Part shown: one piece after another, positions 22,910-34,732 of the stretch
Layout: each line of letters begins with the position of its first letter
Numbering within the stretch: position 1 is the stretch's first letter
NCBI GenBank assembly: GCA_963170055.1
Contig: CAUJGJ010000007.1
Span: 98,901 to 162,900 of the forward strand
DNA length: 64,000 bases
Direction of reading: 5' to 3'
Origin: Halisarca cf. caerulea
Taxonomy: Eukaryota; Porifera; Demospongiae; Chondrillida; Halisarcidae
The notes under the pieces: generated by a model
Databases searched by the model: none
What the model saw: the letters and a program-made list of their open reading frames with translations, nothing else
Told to the model about the DNA's origin: nothing
Program-made: the position numbers and the translations under genes

Positions 22910-23525
22910 ACGCGCGAGTGCAATTGTACAATTAAAACCAATACCGAATAGCTTGCATCAAAACACACCCCTCACCCCCCCTCGCATGCATGCACACACA
23001 CTTGCACGAATGTACACACAACAACGCACACACACACACGCACTAGCATGCAGTTATCGAAGCTGAATGTTTTGTTAGTATACGCCAAATGAACATGCAA
23101 CAGAAATAAAATGTAAATAATTAAGGGTGATTAATAGTTGGGAATATTCATGCTGTCATATCCATACTATGTACGTACATATGCAGGTATGTATGTACAT
23201 ACTTAGCTAATATTACATTTTAAGTGATATTGTGTGCATGAAGAGTGCTAGCACAACAGAATGGCCGGTGTGGCCTTGCCTATACACTGGTTTGATGTTA
23301 ATGCCCAGACCTCAGTAGTGCGTACTGTGAGACCTCGATCACTTATCCGCACCTCAGATATCGAGTTTCCTCACCTTTTACACACTATTCTGCAGCTGTT
23401 TATGTGCAATAATTATTGGTTGTTGGTTATTTTTCCCATACATGATGCCATCAGATCTGGAGTGTCTTTATTGTTTTGATTTGTTAAATTTTGTCTGTTC
23501 GTTTGCTTTTTTGAATATGTTCCCC
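22254..23525. other. spacer between CARD-TPR copies 5 and 6
   Basis: Same layout as 12958-14423: upstream element, TG run (22841-22908), C-run with CA-like sequence near 22975-23040, the GCCAAATGAACATG block, then a half CAGT MITE at about 23325. No gene is seen. Confidence 0.6.
22841..22908. repeat. TG microsatellite
   Basis: A (TG)n run in the copy 5/6 spacer. Confidence 0.95.
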
Positions 23526-25337
23526 TTACATGATGCCATCAGAGTCCCTCTGTCTGATGGCCAGCATCACTTGCTGTTCCAGTTCACTGCTGCGTAGTTG
23601 ACCAGCCAGTAGCAGTGCATGTTGAAACATGGTGTGTTGTACATACTGGTTGCATGCCATTTGACCATATTCAGCTGCTTTGGGGTAATCCCTTTGCATA
23701 TACGACAGTCTGGATGCATTGTGATAGTAGTAGGCTGTCTGTACTGTGTCCAGATATGGAATTATGTGTCCCATTTTTTGCAGAACCGCTTGTGTTGCTT
23801 TAAGGCTTGCTTGTAGGAGTGTTCGGTTGTGATTCTTGTGAAATGCTGCCTTTTCAGTTCCCACGTACACCCTTGTAATAAATGCAGATGTACTTCCATG
23901 TATCATCCATTCAGGTAGTGCCTGGTAGCAGTCAATGTTCCGGTCACCTTGGAGCAGTATCTCATCTAATCTCTGTATTGTTAAGTTGTACTTAGCTTGT
24001 TCGTAGTCACTTGTGACTTTCAAGCCGGCTGCCCACAATACTGAGAAGTCACCACTTATCTGTGTGGAGAGCTCAAATGCACTCTGAATGTGTTTTCTCA
24101 TGTTCACTCCACCTACTCCAATGTATGCTGATAAGTGGCAACTGGCTATGTGTAAGTGTAGACGACACTTCAGTATGAGTGGATTCTGACATTCAGCTTT
24201 GTCACACTCCTCCAGAGCCTTCTTGAGTCTTGGTAGGTTCCGTGTAGCAGAGCATAGCCCTGCATCTAAGCATGCAAGCTTTATGTCAAGGGGAAGTCCC
24301 TTCTTCATGAATATGACATCAAGAGCGGTTTCTGCCTTTTCTGGTTCACTTGAGCGTAAACTCCACAACATCTGTACCAGTTTACGATGTGTTTTACTCT
24401 TAAGTGGTCCAGAGGGCTTTATGGGTGCCACTGAAATGGTAAGTTGGAAGAGTGAATGGGACAAATCCCTTTCATTGGATGTGGTCTGGTCCTCAATTCT
24501 ACTTCCTGTTATTCCCCTTATCCAGTTTTCTGTTATATTTTTCTGCTCTGACCTTAAGGCCACCACATTCTGTTGCTTACATTCAGTGACTTCTTCCATG
24601 TCTGTGCATACCTCCTTGCCTTCATCCTCATCAGTTGGAGTGAAATCAAAGCAAGCGTACATGTGTTCAACAAAGTCCAACCGTTCAACACATGTGGTGG
24701 TAATGGGGATATCTGTGTATGATCTGGTGTGTCGTGTGATTTCACTCCCTTCCCCGTTGGACTGACAGTGTAGGGTAGCCACAGCCTGTTTGGGAGGACT
24801 TGCAACTGGAAGAGTTAGAACTGGTTGTGAGGCTGTTGTTGTGATAAGTTTAGCAAGTACTGCACTGTCTACAGTGTCTACCTGTTCTGTTGGTGTTTGT
24901 CCTGTACTACTCAGCTGGATCGGTCTGCTGTTTTCTACAGATAGGAAGGTCTCCTTTTCTGTTTGCACTTGACCTTGATTCGGTACAGTCCTGCTCAATG
25001 GTGCACTGTCCTTCTCTGTATCCGTCACTGCTGATTCCACCAGGTCACAACGAATGCCCTCAGCTATTTGTTTGTGGACGTGCAGACAATCTGTTCTTGC
25101 ACTGTCCTCCAGTACGGCACAGTAGGTTTGAAGCACTTGAAGAGGTTGGAGGGAAACATGATCCAGAAGAAGTGTTCTCTTTCGAAGAGGGTCTCTTTCT
25201 GCCTCAATCTGTTTTTTGAATAGTCTATCAATAACTCCCCTCTCGTACAGCATCCCAAGGATTGCAGTGACCTGAAGGTAGTGGAGCTGTTTTGTGTAGT
25301 TCTTGCGAATTGCTCTTTCTACAATGCTAGCTTCCAT
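23526..25337 (-). CDS. CARD-TPR family protein, copy 6
   Basis: Intact, single exon, 603 residues, the longest member. The helical region is of the WMIHGSTSAFITRVY subtype shared with pseudogene copy 2, and linker text ITRHTRSYTDIPITTT is also shared with it. Near the end, one T is missing relative to other copies (CTCTGTCTGATGG against CTCTGTTCTGATGG). The tail therefore reads AIRQRDSDGIM instead of AIRTEGL, adding a few residues without other damage. The CARD has the variant GVIDRLFKKQIEAERD. Confidence 0.85.
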   Translation of the reverse strand: MEASIVERAIRKNYTKQLHYLQVTAILGMLYERGVIDRLFKKQIEAERDPLRKRTLLLDHVSLQPLQVLQTYCAVLEDSARTDCLHVHKQIAEGIRCDLVESAVTDTEKDSAPLSRTVPNQGQVQTEKETFLSVENSRPIQLSSTGQTPTEQVDTVDSAVLAKLITTTASQPVLTLPVASPPKQAVATLHCQSNGEGSEITRHTRSYTDIPITTTCVERLDFVEHMYACFDFTPTDEDEGKEVCTDMEEVTECKQQNVVALRSEQKNITENWIRGITGSRIEDQTTSNERDLSHSLFQLTISVAPIKPSGPLKSKTHRKLVQMLWSLRSSEPEKAETALDVIFMKKGLPLDIKLACLDAGLCSATRNLPRLKKALEECDKAECQNPLILKCRLHLHIASCHLSAYIGVGGVNMRKHIQSAFELSTQISGDFSVLWAAGLKVTSDYEQAKYNLTIQRLDEILLQGDRNIDCYQALPEWMIHGSTSAFITRVYVGTEKAAFHKNHNRTLLQASLKATQAVLQKMGHIIPYLDTVQTAYYYHNASRLSYMQRDYPKAAEYGQMACNQYVQHTMFQHALLLAGQLRSSELEQQVMLAIRQRDSDGIM

Positions 25338-25650
25338 TTTGTGATCTACAAAAGTCTAGTATTGAGAACAACTAGGTCCTGACACTCTTATCACTGAAGC
25401 CCAATTGTGACCGATCACCTCACAGTGTACTAACAGCTCTTATTATTCAGTGTTCTCAGCACTCTGGCAAAACATGTAAACATTACCATATTTAGAATGA
25501 CCCAGCCAGTTGAAAGGTTTCCCTTCTGTCATGAGACAGCTGTGTACGGTGTTACATGAACCCTGTACATGTTAGTCATGTGATATTGTGGTTGTACTGT
25601 CCATCCCATAAGGAGGATTTATGCAATTTGTATGTGGGAAAATGCAGTGA
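25338..25650. other. spacer between copies 6 and 7, proximal part
   Basis: Upstream element at about 25368-25383 and a CCATATTTAGAATGACCCAG block near 25485-25510. No gene is seen. Confidence 0.5.
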
Positions 25651-25654
25651 ATGC

Positions 25655-25658
25655 TTGT

Positions 25659-25707
<49 letters not shown>

Positions 25708-25758
25708 GTGTGTATGTGTGTATGTGTGTGTGTGTGTGCATGCGTGTGTGTGTGTGCA

Positions 25759-25810
<52 letters not shown>

Positions 25811-25982
25811 CATGTGTGCGTGTGCGTGTGCGTGCGTGTGTGTATGTGTGTATGTGTGTGTGTGTGTGTGTGTGTGTACGTGTACGCGTGCTTGCGTGCG
25901 TGCATGTGTGCGTGTGTGTGTGGGTGTGTGCGTGCGTGTGTGTGTGGGTGCGTGTGTGTGTGTGTGTGTTTGTGTGTGTGTT

Positions 25983-26018
<36 letters not shown>

Positions 26019-26036
26019 CGTGTGTGTGTGTGTGTT

Positions 26037-26100
<64 letters not shown>
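25655..26100. repeat. long compound TG microsatellite
   Basis: About 445 bp of (TG)n with TGCG, TGTA and TTTG variants. It gives long spurious open frames on all six readings. Its length may be unreliable in assembly. Confidence 0.97.
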
Positions 26101-26102
<2 letters not shown>

Positions 26103-26268
26103 TGCACATACCAACTTATGTATGTTTGTTATATCATCAAAGCAGTTATCTAGTCAAAAATTATTCAACTTTCTGTTTGTATATTCCAAAGTGAACATGT
26201 AACAGTGTTAACATTTGTTTGTTTGTCCTCCATCCCACCCCACCCCACATGATGTGTCATCAGAGTCC

Positions 26269-28059
26269 CTATGTTTGGCTGGCTAGCATCACTTGCTGTT
26301 CCAGTTCACTGCTGCGTAGTTGACCAGCCACTAGCAGTGCATGCTGATGCATGGAGTTTTGTACATACTCATTGCATGCCGATTGGCCATATTCATTTGC
26401 TTTGGGGTAATCCCCTTGCATGTACGACAGTCTGGCTGCATTGTGATAATAGTAGCCTTTCTGTACTGTGTCCAGATATGGAATTATGTGTCCCATTTTT
26501 TGCAGAACCCCTTGTGTTGCTATAAGGGTTTCTTGTAGGAGTGTTCGGTTGTGATTCTTATGAAATTCTGCCTGTTCATTTCCCACATGTACTCTTGTAT
26601 TAAATACAGTCACACCTCCCAGTCTCATCCATTCCGGTAGCGCCTGGTAGCGGTCAATGCTCCGGTCAGCTTGGAGCAGTATCTCATCAAACCTCTGTGG
26701 TGTTATGTTGTACTTAACTTGTTCGTAATCACTTGTGACTTTGAATGCAGCTGCTCTCAATACTGAGAAGTCACTGCTTATCTGTGTGGAGAGCTCAAAG
26801 GCACACTGCATGTGTTTTTTGAGGTCCACTCCACCTACTCCAACGTACCTTGATACGTAACACAATCCTATATGTATATGCAGACGACACTTCAGTATGA
26901 GTGGATTCTGACATTCAGCTCTGTCACACTCCTCCAGAGCCTTCTTGAGTCTTGGTAGGTTCCTTGTAGCAGTACATAGCCCGGCATCCACGCATGCAAG
27001 CTTTATGTCAAGGGGAAGTCCCTTCTTCATGAGTATGACATTAAGAGCAGTTTTTGCCTTTCCTGGTTCATTTGCGCTTAAACTCCACAACATCTGTACC
27101 AGTTTACAATGTGTTTTACTCTTGAGTGGTCCAGAGGGCTTTATGGGTGTCACTGAAATGGTAAGTTGAAAGAGTGAATGCGAGAGATCCTTCTCATTGG
27201 ATGTGGTCTGGTGCTCAATTCTACTCCGTGATGTTTCCTTTTCCTGGTTTTCTGTCATGTTTTTTTGCTCTGACCTTAAGACCACCACATTCTGTTGCTT
27301 ACATTCAGTGATTTCTTCCATGTCTGTGCATGGCTCCTTGCCTTTGTCCTCATCAGTTGGAGTGAAATCAAAGCAAGCGTACATGTGTTCAACAAAGTCC
27401 AACCGTTCAACACATGTGATGGTAGTGGGGATTTCTGCGTGTGAGCTGGTATGTCCTGTGAGGTCACTCCCTTCCCTGCTGGAATGATGGTGTGAGGGAA
27501 CCACAGCCTGTTTGGGAGAACTTGCAACTGGAAGAGTTAGCACTGGTTGTGAGGTTGTTGTTGTGATAAGTTTAGCAAGTACTGCACTGTCTACAGTGTC
27601 TACCTGTTCTGTTGGTGTTTGTCCTGTACTACTCATCTGCATTGGTCTGCTGTTCTCTACAGATAGGAAGGTCTCCTGGTCTGTTTGCACTTGACCTTGA
27701 TTCGGTACAGTCCTGCTCAATGGTGCACTGTCCTTCTCTGTATCTGTCACTGCTGATTTCACCAGGTCACAACGAATGCCCTCGGCTATTTGTTTGTGGA
27801 TGTGCAGACAATCTGTTCTGGCACTGTCCTCCAGTACGGCACAGTAGGTTTGAAGCACTTGAAGAGGTTGGAGGGAAACATGATCCAGAAGAAGTGTTCT
27901 CTTTCGAAGAGGGTCCCTTTCTGCCTCAATCTGTTCTTTGAGGAGTCGACCAATAACTCCCTTCTCGTACAGCATCCCAAGGATTGCAGTGACCTGAAGG
28001 TAGTAGAGCTGTTTTGTGTAGTTCTTGCGAATCGCTCTTTCTACAATGCTAGCTTCCAT
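26269..28059 (-). CDS. CARD-TPR family protein, copy 7
   Basis: Intact, single exon, 596 residues, starting at the ATG shared by the family (28059); the frame is open a little further upstream but without another ATG. The helical region is the third subtype: SRYVGVGGVDLKKHMQCAFE, RAAAFKVTSDYEQVKYN, WMRLGGVTVFNTRVHVGNEQ, tail ASQT. The KTHCKLVQMLWSLSANEPGK stretch differs from most copies (RSSEPEK) and is shared with copy 9. The linker has ITCVERLDFVEHMYACFDF. Confidence 0.85.
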   Translation of the reverse strand: MEASIVERAIRKNYTKQLYYLQVTAILGMLYEKGVIGRLLKEQIEAERDPLRKRTLLLDHVSLQPLQVLQTYCAVLEDSARTDCLHIHKQIAEGIRCDLVKSAVTDTEKDSAPLSRTVPNQGQVQTDQETFLSVENSRPMQMSSTGQTPTEQVDTVDSAVLAKLITTTTSQPVLTLPVASSPKQAVVPSHHHSSREGSDLTGHTSSHAEIPTTITCVERLDFVEHMYACFDFTPTDEDKGKEPCTDMEEITECKQQNVVVLRSEQKNMTENQEKETSRSRIEHQTTSNEKDLSHSLFQLTISVTPIKPSGPLKSKTHCKLVQMLWSLSANEPGKAKTALNVILMKKGLPLDIKLACVDAGLCTATRNLPRLKKALEECDRAECQNPLILKCRLHIHIGLCYVSRYVGVGGVDLKKHMQCAFELSTQISSDFSVLRAAAFKVTSDYEQVKYNITPQRFDEILLQADRSIDRYQALPEWMRLGGVTVFNTRVHVGNEQAEFHKNHNRTLLQETLIATQGVLQKMGHIIPYLDTVQKGYYYHNAARLSYMQGDYPKANEYGQSACNEYVQNSMHQHALLVAGQLRSSELEQQVMLASQT

Positions 28060-28633
28060 TTTGTGATTTGGAAACACCTAGTTTTGTGAACAATTAGGTC
28101 CTGGCACTTCTAGCTCTGAAACTGGAATATGACCAATCACTTCAAGCAGCCAACAGCTCCTACTGTGATCCACCCTGGGAAGCGTGTAAACATTACCATA
28201 TTTAGCATGTCCCCAGGCATGCACCAAAAGTTTCCCTTCTGTCACAAGACCTGTTAGTCACATGATGTTGTGGTTGTAGGCTGTTATGGAGGAGGTTTTC
28301 AGTGCAGGAGGACTGGGTTTGTTATTCTAGTATCTATGGTTTATGCGTAGCATAAGTTTGCATAATATTATTATGTTTGCATGCACAGTCAGGTCTTGAC
28401 AATCTAGTGCCACGTGCAAGTGTCCTTCACAATTATGCAGTTTGCTCAACAGCCTGGCTATACTCTGTACGTATGTACCATCTTCCCATTGTAGTTGGTT
28501 GCTTCATCGATCCACTTCTCTCACTGCATGCAGCGAATTAATGTATTATGTTGTTATATATGAACTTTTATGTGTGTATAGTACTTCAGGTGATATTTGG
28601 TAGTATGACACACTTACATGCATCAATGTCACA

Positions 28634-28636
<3 letters not shown>
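28060..28636. other. spacer between copies 7 and 8, proximal part
   Basis: A diverged upstream element (ACAATTAGGTCCTGG) at about 28088, then typical spacer blocks. No gene is seen. Confidence 0.5.
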
Positions 28637-28906
<270 letters not shown>

Positions 28907-29039
28907 TGGGTGCATGTGCACATGTTTACTTTTAATACTAACCAATAATACTGAATACTTTGCATACCACACCCACCCAGACACTTGTACTAGTACTGCA
29001 CTTAGCAATGATTGAACAATTCACATACCTACAACTACC

Positions 29040-29301
29040 ATACACCCACACCCACACCCACACATGTACACCCACACCCACACTCACACACACATACATA
29101 CACACACACACACACATACACACACATGTACACACACACACACACATACACACACACACACACACACACGCACACACATGCACACCTACACACACACCCA
29201 CATCCATATTCACACCCACATACACCCACCCACACATGCACACCCACACCCACACTCACACACACATACATACACACACACACACATACACACACATGTA
29301 C

Positions 29302-29371
<70 letters not shown>
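29040..29371. repeat. compound CA microsatellite with internal duplication
   Basis: About 330 bp of (CA)n and CACCCA. The stretch 29064-29125 recurs almost unchanged at 29236-29300, a higher-order duplication of about 170 bp. Confidence 0.95.
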
Positions 29372-29373
<2 letters not shown>

Positions 29374-29446
29374 CTAATGTATATCATCATAGCTGATACC
29401 TAATCATAAATATAATATATATTATATTGAATTTTCTGTCTATAAA

Positions 29447-29637
29447 CAGTGAAACCACACTTATCCGCATCTCAGATATCCAGTTCTCTCACCTTAATCC
29501 CACAGTAGTTTTTAATGGAAAAAAATCTACAATAATCCTACTGTACACTATATACTGCTCCCTTATATATCCAGTATCTTCTGTTTATCTGAAATTTTAT
29601 TCAGAACGGATGTGTGTGGATAAATGAGGTCTAACTG
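29447..29637. mobile_element. CAGT-end MITE (TTATCCG subtype)
   Basis: A 191-bp element beginning CAGTGAAACCACACTTATCC and ending GGATAAATGAGGTCTAACTG. The ends are inverted repeats of each other. The same subtype is at 44419-44606, and truncated forms are in the spacers near 14219, 23325 and 39236. Confidence 0.75.
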
Positions 29638-29743
29638 TACTCTGAAATGGACATGTATATAACAGCGTTGTCATAATGTGTCCGTACGCGTTCATTTCCT
29701 TTTAGATATGTATTTTCCTCCTCCATACGTGATGCTGTCAGAA

Positions 29744-31543
29744 CTAGAGTTCCTCTGTTTCCATGGCCAGCATCACTTGCTGTTCCAGTTCACTGCTCTG
29801 CAGATGTCCTGCAAGTTGCAATGCACGTTGAAACATGGAGTTTTGTATGTACTGGTGGTATGCCAGTTGGCCATATTCAGCTGCTTTGGGGTAATTCCCT
29901 TGCAAGTGCGACAGTCTGGCTACACTATGATAATAGTAGCCTTTCGTTACTGTGTCCAGATACGAATGTACATGTCCCATTTGTTGCAGAACTGCTTGTG
30001 TTGCTTTAAGGCTAGCTTGTAGGAGTGTTCGGTCGTGATTCTTGTGAAATTCTGCCTGTTCATTTCCCACATACACCCGTACATTGAATATAGTGGCACC
30101 TCCCGCTCTCATCCATTCCGGTAGTGCGTGGTATTGCTCAATCTTCCAGTCAGCTTGGAGCAGCATCTCATCAAACCTCTGTACTGTTGTGTTGTACTTA
30201 GCTTGTTCGTATTCGCTTAAGACTGTGAAGGCAGCAGCCCTCAATACTGAGAAGTCACCAGCTATCTGTGTGGAGAGTTCAATTGCATTTTGCATATGCT
30301 TTCTCAGGTCCACTCCACCTACTCCGAAGTACGCTGATAAGTAATAAGCTGCTATGTGTAAGTGCAGACGGCACTTCAGTATGAGTGGATTCTGACATTC
30401 AGCTCTGTCACACTCCTCCAGAGCCTTCTTGAGTTTTGGTAAGTTCCGTGTAGCAGAGCATAGCCCTGCATCTAAGCATGCAAGCTTTATGTCAAGGGGA
30501 AGTCCCTTCTTCATGAGTATGACATCAACAGCGGTTTCTGCCTTTTCCGGTTCACTTGAGCGTAAACTCCACAACATCTGTACCAGTTTACGATGTGTTT
30601 TACTCTTGAGTGGTCCAGAGGGCTTTATGGGTGCCACTGAGATGGTAAGTTGGAAGAGTGAATTAGATACCTCCTTTACACTGGATGTGGTCTGGTGCTC
30701 AATTCTACTTCCTGTTATTTCCCCTTTCCAGTTTTCTGTTATATTTGTTTGCTTCGACCTTAGAGCCACCGCATTCTGTTGCTTACATTCAGTGACTTCT
30801 TCCATGTCTGTGCATGCCTCCTTGCCTTTGTCCTCATCAGTTGGAGTGAAATCAAAGCAAGCGTACATGTGTTCAACAAAGTCCAACCGTTCAACACATG
30901 TGGTGGTAGTGGGGGTTTCTATGTATGATCTGGTGTGTCCTGTGAGGTCACTCCCTCCACTGCTGGACTGATGGTGTAGGGGAACCACAGCCTGTTTGGG
31001 AGGACTTGCAACCGGAAGAGTTAGTACTGGTTGTGAGGCAGTTGTTGTGATAAGTTTAGCAAGTACTTCTCTGTCTACAGTGTCTACCTGTTCTGTTGGT
31101 GTTTGTCTTGTACTACTCAGCTGCATTGGTCTGCTGTTATCTACTGATAGGAAGGTCTCCTGGTCTGTTTGCACTTGACCTTGATTTGGTACAGTCCTGC
31201 TCAATGGTGCGCTGTCCTTCTCTGTATCCGTCACTGCTGATTCCACCAGGTCACAACGAATGCCCTCAGCTATTTGTTTGTGGATGTGCAGACAATCTGT
31301 TCTGGCACTGTCCTCTAGTATGGCACAGTAGGTTTGAAGCACTTGAAGAGGTTGGAGGGAAACATGATCCAGAAGAAGTGTTCTCTTTCGAAGAGGGTCC
31401 TTTTCTGCCTCAATCTTTTCTTTGAGGAGTCGACCAATAACTTCTTTCTCGTACAGCATCCCAAGGATTGTAGTGACCTGAAGGTAGTGGAGCTGTTTTG
31501 TGTAGTTCTTACGAATCGCTCTTTCTACAATGCTAGCTTCCAT
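29744..31543 (-). CDS. CARD-TPR family protein, copy 8
   Basis: Intact, single exon, 599 residues. Its CARD and linker resemble copies 1, 3 and 5. Its helical region is a separate subtype: AYYLSAYFGVGGVDLRKHMQ, FTVLSEYEQAKYNTTVQRFD, LLQADWKIEQYHALPEWMRA, then GGATIFNVRVYVGNEQ. The last TPR-like unit reads GYYYHSVARLSHLQGNYPKA and the tail is METEEL. Confidence 0.85.
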   Translation of the reverse strand: MEASIVERAIRKNYTKQLHYLQVTTILGMLYEKEVIGRLLKEKIEAEKDPLRKRTLLLDHVSLQPLQVLQTYCAILEDSARTDCLHIHKQIAEGIRCDLVESAVTDTEKDSAPLSRTVPNQGQVQTDQETFLSVDNSRPMQLSSTRQTPTEQVDTVDREVLAKLITTTASQPVLTLPVASPPKQAVVPLHHQSSSGGSDLTGHTRSYIETPTTTTCVERLDFVEHMYACFDFTPTDEDKGKEACTDMEEVTECKQQNAVALRSKQTNITENWKGEITGSRIEHQTTSSVKEVSNSLFQLTISVAPIKPSGPLKSKTHRKLVQMLWSLRSSEPEKAETAVDVILMKKGLPLDIKLACLDAGLCSATRNLPKLKKALEECDRAECQNPLILKCRLHLHIAAYYLSAYFGVGGVDLRKHMQNAIELSTQIAGDFSVLRAAAFTVLSEYEQAKYNTTVQRFDEMLLQADWKIEQYHALPEWMRAGGATIFNVRVYVGNEQAEFHKNHDRTLLQASLKATQAVLQQMGHVHSYLDTVTKGYYYHSVARLSHLQGNYPKAAEYGQLAYHQYIQNSMFQRALQLAGHLQSSELEQQVMLAMETEEL

Positions 31544-32269
31544 TTTGTGATCTACAAATCCCTACAACAACTAGGTCCTGATACTTCTATCTCCAGCTCG
31601 AGCCCAGATATAAACAATCACCTCGAGCACACCATAGATACTGTATACTGCATGCTCACACTAACAGCTCGTACTTTGCCCCGTGGCAAACATAATAATA
31701 TGTAAACAATACCATATTTAGCGTGACCCAGCCAGTCCAAAAACTTTCCCTTCTATCACAAGACTGCATCTGGTGTTTATTCTGAAACATGCACCCTGTT
31801 AGTCACATGATGTTGTGGTTGTAGGCAGTTATGTAGGAGGTCTTCAGTGCAGGAGGACCTATAGTTTGTTATGCTAGTATCTATGGTTATGTGTACACAT
31901 AAGTTTACATACGTTTACACGCACAGTCAGGTCTTGACAATCTAGTGCCACAAGTGTCCTCATGCAATGTGATGTCTACTACTCAGCGATCAACCACCTG
32001 GCTATGTGTGTACCATCTTCCCATCACAGTTGGATTGTTTCACTAATTTTTTTACCGCATGCAGTGAGCATATATGTTGCTTGTATGACATGTATGTCGT
32101 GTAGTTAGGCTACTTCACAATACATTTCCAGGAATGAATGTCACATCTGTGTACTGTACATGTGAGTGTGTGTGTGTGTGTATCCATACCAGATTGTGAA
32201 TGCAGGGAACATAAGCATTCAACGTATTCATGCAATTTGTATGTGGGAACATGCAATAAATGCTTGTAC
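31544..32269. other. spacer between copies 8 and 9, proximal part
   Basis: Upstream element at about 31565. From about 31765 to 32260 the sequence is almost the same as 34920-35420, including many bases of unique text, so one is a recent copy of the other. No gene is seen. Confidence 0.6.
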
Positions 32270-32780
<511 letters not shown>

Positions 32781-32941
32781 TTATATCATCAAAGCAGTTA
32801 TCTAGTAAAAAATTATTCAACTTTCTGTTTGTATATATATTCCAAAGTGAACATGTAACAGTGTTAACATTTGTTTGTTTGTTTGTTTGCAGTTGGTTTT
32901 GTGTCCTCCATCCCACCCCACATGATGTGTCATCAGAGTCC

Positions 32942-34732
32942 CTATGTTTGGCTGGCTAGCATCACTTGCTGTTCCAGTTCACTGCTGCGTAGTTGACCAG
33001 CCACTAGCAGTGCATGCTGATGCATGGAGTTTTGTACATACTCATTGCATGCCAGTTGGCCGTATTCAGCTGCTTTGGGGTAATCCCCTTGCATGTACGA
33101 CAGTCTGGCTACATTGTGATAATAGTAGCCTTTTTGTACTGCGTCCAGATACAAATGTATATGTCCCATTTTTTGCAGAACTGCTTGTGTTGCTATAAGG
33201 CTTGCTTGTAGGAGTGTTCGGTTGTGATTCTTATGAAATTCTGCCTGTTCATTTCCCACATGTACTCTTGAATTAAATATAGTCACACCTCCCAGTCTCA
33301 TCCAATCCGGTAGTGCCTGGTAGCGGTCAATGTTCCTGTCAGCTTGAAGCAGTATTTCATCAAACCTCTGTGGTGTTATGTTGTACTTAACTTGTTCGTA
33401 ATCACTTGTGACTTTGAATGCAGCTGCTCTCAATACTGAGAAGTCACTGCTTATCTGTGCGGAGAGCTCAAAGGCACACTGCATGTGTTTTTTCAGGTCC
33501 ACTCCACCTACTCCAATGTATGTTGATAAGTGGCAACTGGCTATGTGTAAGTGTAGACGACACTTCAGTATGAGTGGATTCTGACATTCAGCTTTGTCAC
33601 ACTCCTCCAGAGCCTTCTTGAGTCTTGGTAGGTTCTGTGTAGCAGAGCATAGCCCTGCATCTAAGCATGCAAGCTTTATGTCGAGGGGAAGTCCCTTCTT
33701 CATGAGTATGACATTAAGAGCAGTTTTTGCCTTTCCTGGTTCATTTGCGCTTAAACTCCACAACATCTGTACCAGTTTACGATGTGTTTTACTCTTGAGT
33801 GGTCCAGAGGGCTTTATGGGTGTCACTGAAATGGTAAGTTGGAAGAGTGAATGCGAGAGATCCTTCTCATTGGATGTGGTCTGGTGCTCAATTCTACTCC
33901 GTGTTGTTTCCTTTTCCTGGTTTTCTGTCATGTTTTTTTGCTCTGCCCTTAGGGCCACCACATTCTGTTGCTTATATTCAGTGAACTCTTCCATGTCTGT
34001 GCATGGCTCCTTGCCTTTGTCCTCATCAGTTGGAGTGAAATCAAAGCAAGCGTACATGTGTTCAACAAAGTCCAACCGTTCAACACATGTGGTGGAAGTG
34101 GGGATTTCTGCGTGTGAGCTGGTATGTCCTGTGAGGTCACTCCCTTCCCTGCTGGACTGATAGTGTGAGGGAACCACAGCCTGTTTGGGAGAACTTGCCA
34201 CTGGAAGAGTTAGTACTGGTTGTGAGGCTGTTGTTGTGATAAGTTTAGCAAGTACTGCACTGTCTACATTGTCTACCTGTTCTGTTGGTGTTTGTCCTGT
34301 GCTACTCAGCTGCACTGGTCTGCTGTTCTCTACAGATAGGAAGGTCTCCTGGTCTGTTTGCACTTTACCTTGATTCGGTACAGTCCTTCTCAATGGTGCG
34401 CTGTCCTTCTCTGTATCCGTCACTGCTGATTCCACCAGGTCACAGCGAATGCCCTCAGCTATTTGTTTGTGGACGTGCAGACAATCTGTTCTGGCACTGT
34501 CCTCCAGTATGGCACAGTAGGTTTGAAGCACTTGAAGAGGTTGGAGGGAAACATGATCCAGAAGAAGTGTTCTCTTTCGAAGAGGGTCCCTTTCTGCCTC
34601 AATCTGCTCTTTGAGGAGTCGACCAATAACTCCCCTCTCGTACAGCATCCCAAGGATTGCAGTGACCTGAAGGTAGTAGAGCTGTTTTGTGTAGTTCTTG
34701 CGAATTGCTCTTTCTACAATGCTAGCTTCCAT
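32942..34732 (-). CDS. CARD-TPR family protein, copy 9
   Basis: Intact, single exon, 596 residues. It belongs to the copy 7 subtype in the second half (SLSANEPGKAKTALNVILMK, DLKKHMQCAFELSAQ, tail ASQT). It keeps the HIASCHLSTYIGVGG segment typical of copies 2 and 6, so it is mosaic. The linker DLTGHTSSHAEIPTSTT matches copy 7. The CARD is GVIGRLLKEQIEAERD. Confidence 0.85.
   Translation of the reverse strand: MEASIVERAIRKNYTKQLYYLQVTAILGMLYERGVIGRLLKEQIEAERDPLRKRTLLLDHVSLQPLQVLQTYCAILEDSARTDCLHVHKQIAEGIRCDLVESAVTDTEKDSAPLRRTVPNQGKVQTDQETFLSVENSRPVQLSSTGQTPTEQVDNVDSAVLAKLITTTASQPVLTLPVASSPKQAVVPSHYQSSREGSDLTGHTSSHAEIPTSTTCVERLDFVEHMYACFDFTPTDEDKGKEPCTDMEEFTEYKQQNVVALRAEQKNMTENQEKETTRSRIEHQTTSNEKDLSHSLFQLTISVTPIKPSGPLKSKTHRKLVQMLWSLSANEPGKAKTALNVILMKKGLPLDIKLACLDAGLCSATQNLPRLKKALEECDKAECQNPLILKCRLHLHIASCHLSTYIGVGGVDLKKHMQCAFELSAQISSDFSVLRAAAFKVTSDYEQVKYNITPQRFDEILLQADRNIDRYQALPDWMRLGGVTIFNSRVHVGNEQAEFHKNHNRTLLQASLIATQAVLQKMGHIHLYLDAVQKGYYYHNVARLSYMQGDYPKAAEYGQLACNEYVQNSMHQHALLVAGQLRSSELEQQVMLASQT

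Noticed and set aside
25572..26114. Long open frames of Cys-Val or His-Thr repeats over CA/TG tracts, here and at 28.6, 29.1, 32.2, 35.5 and 38.8 kb
   Set aside because: They are open in several frames on both strands because dinucleotide repeats contain no stop codons. They have no coding features.
28060..28077. Upstream extensions of copies 7 and 12 and of the hydrolase beyond the ATG
   Set aside because: They begin at GTG or TTG codons, which are not expected starts in an animal nuclear gene. The family ATG was used.
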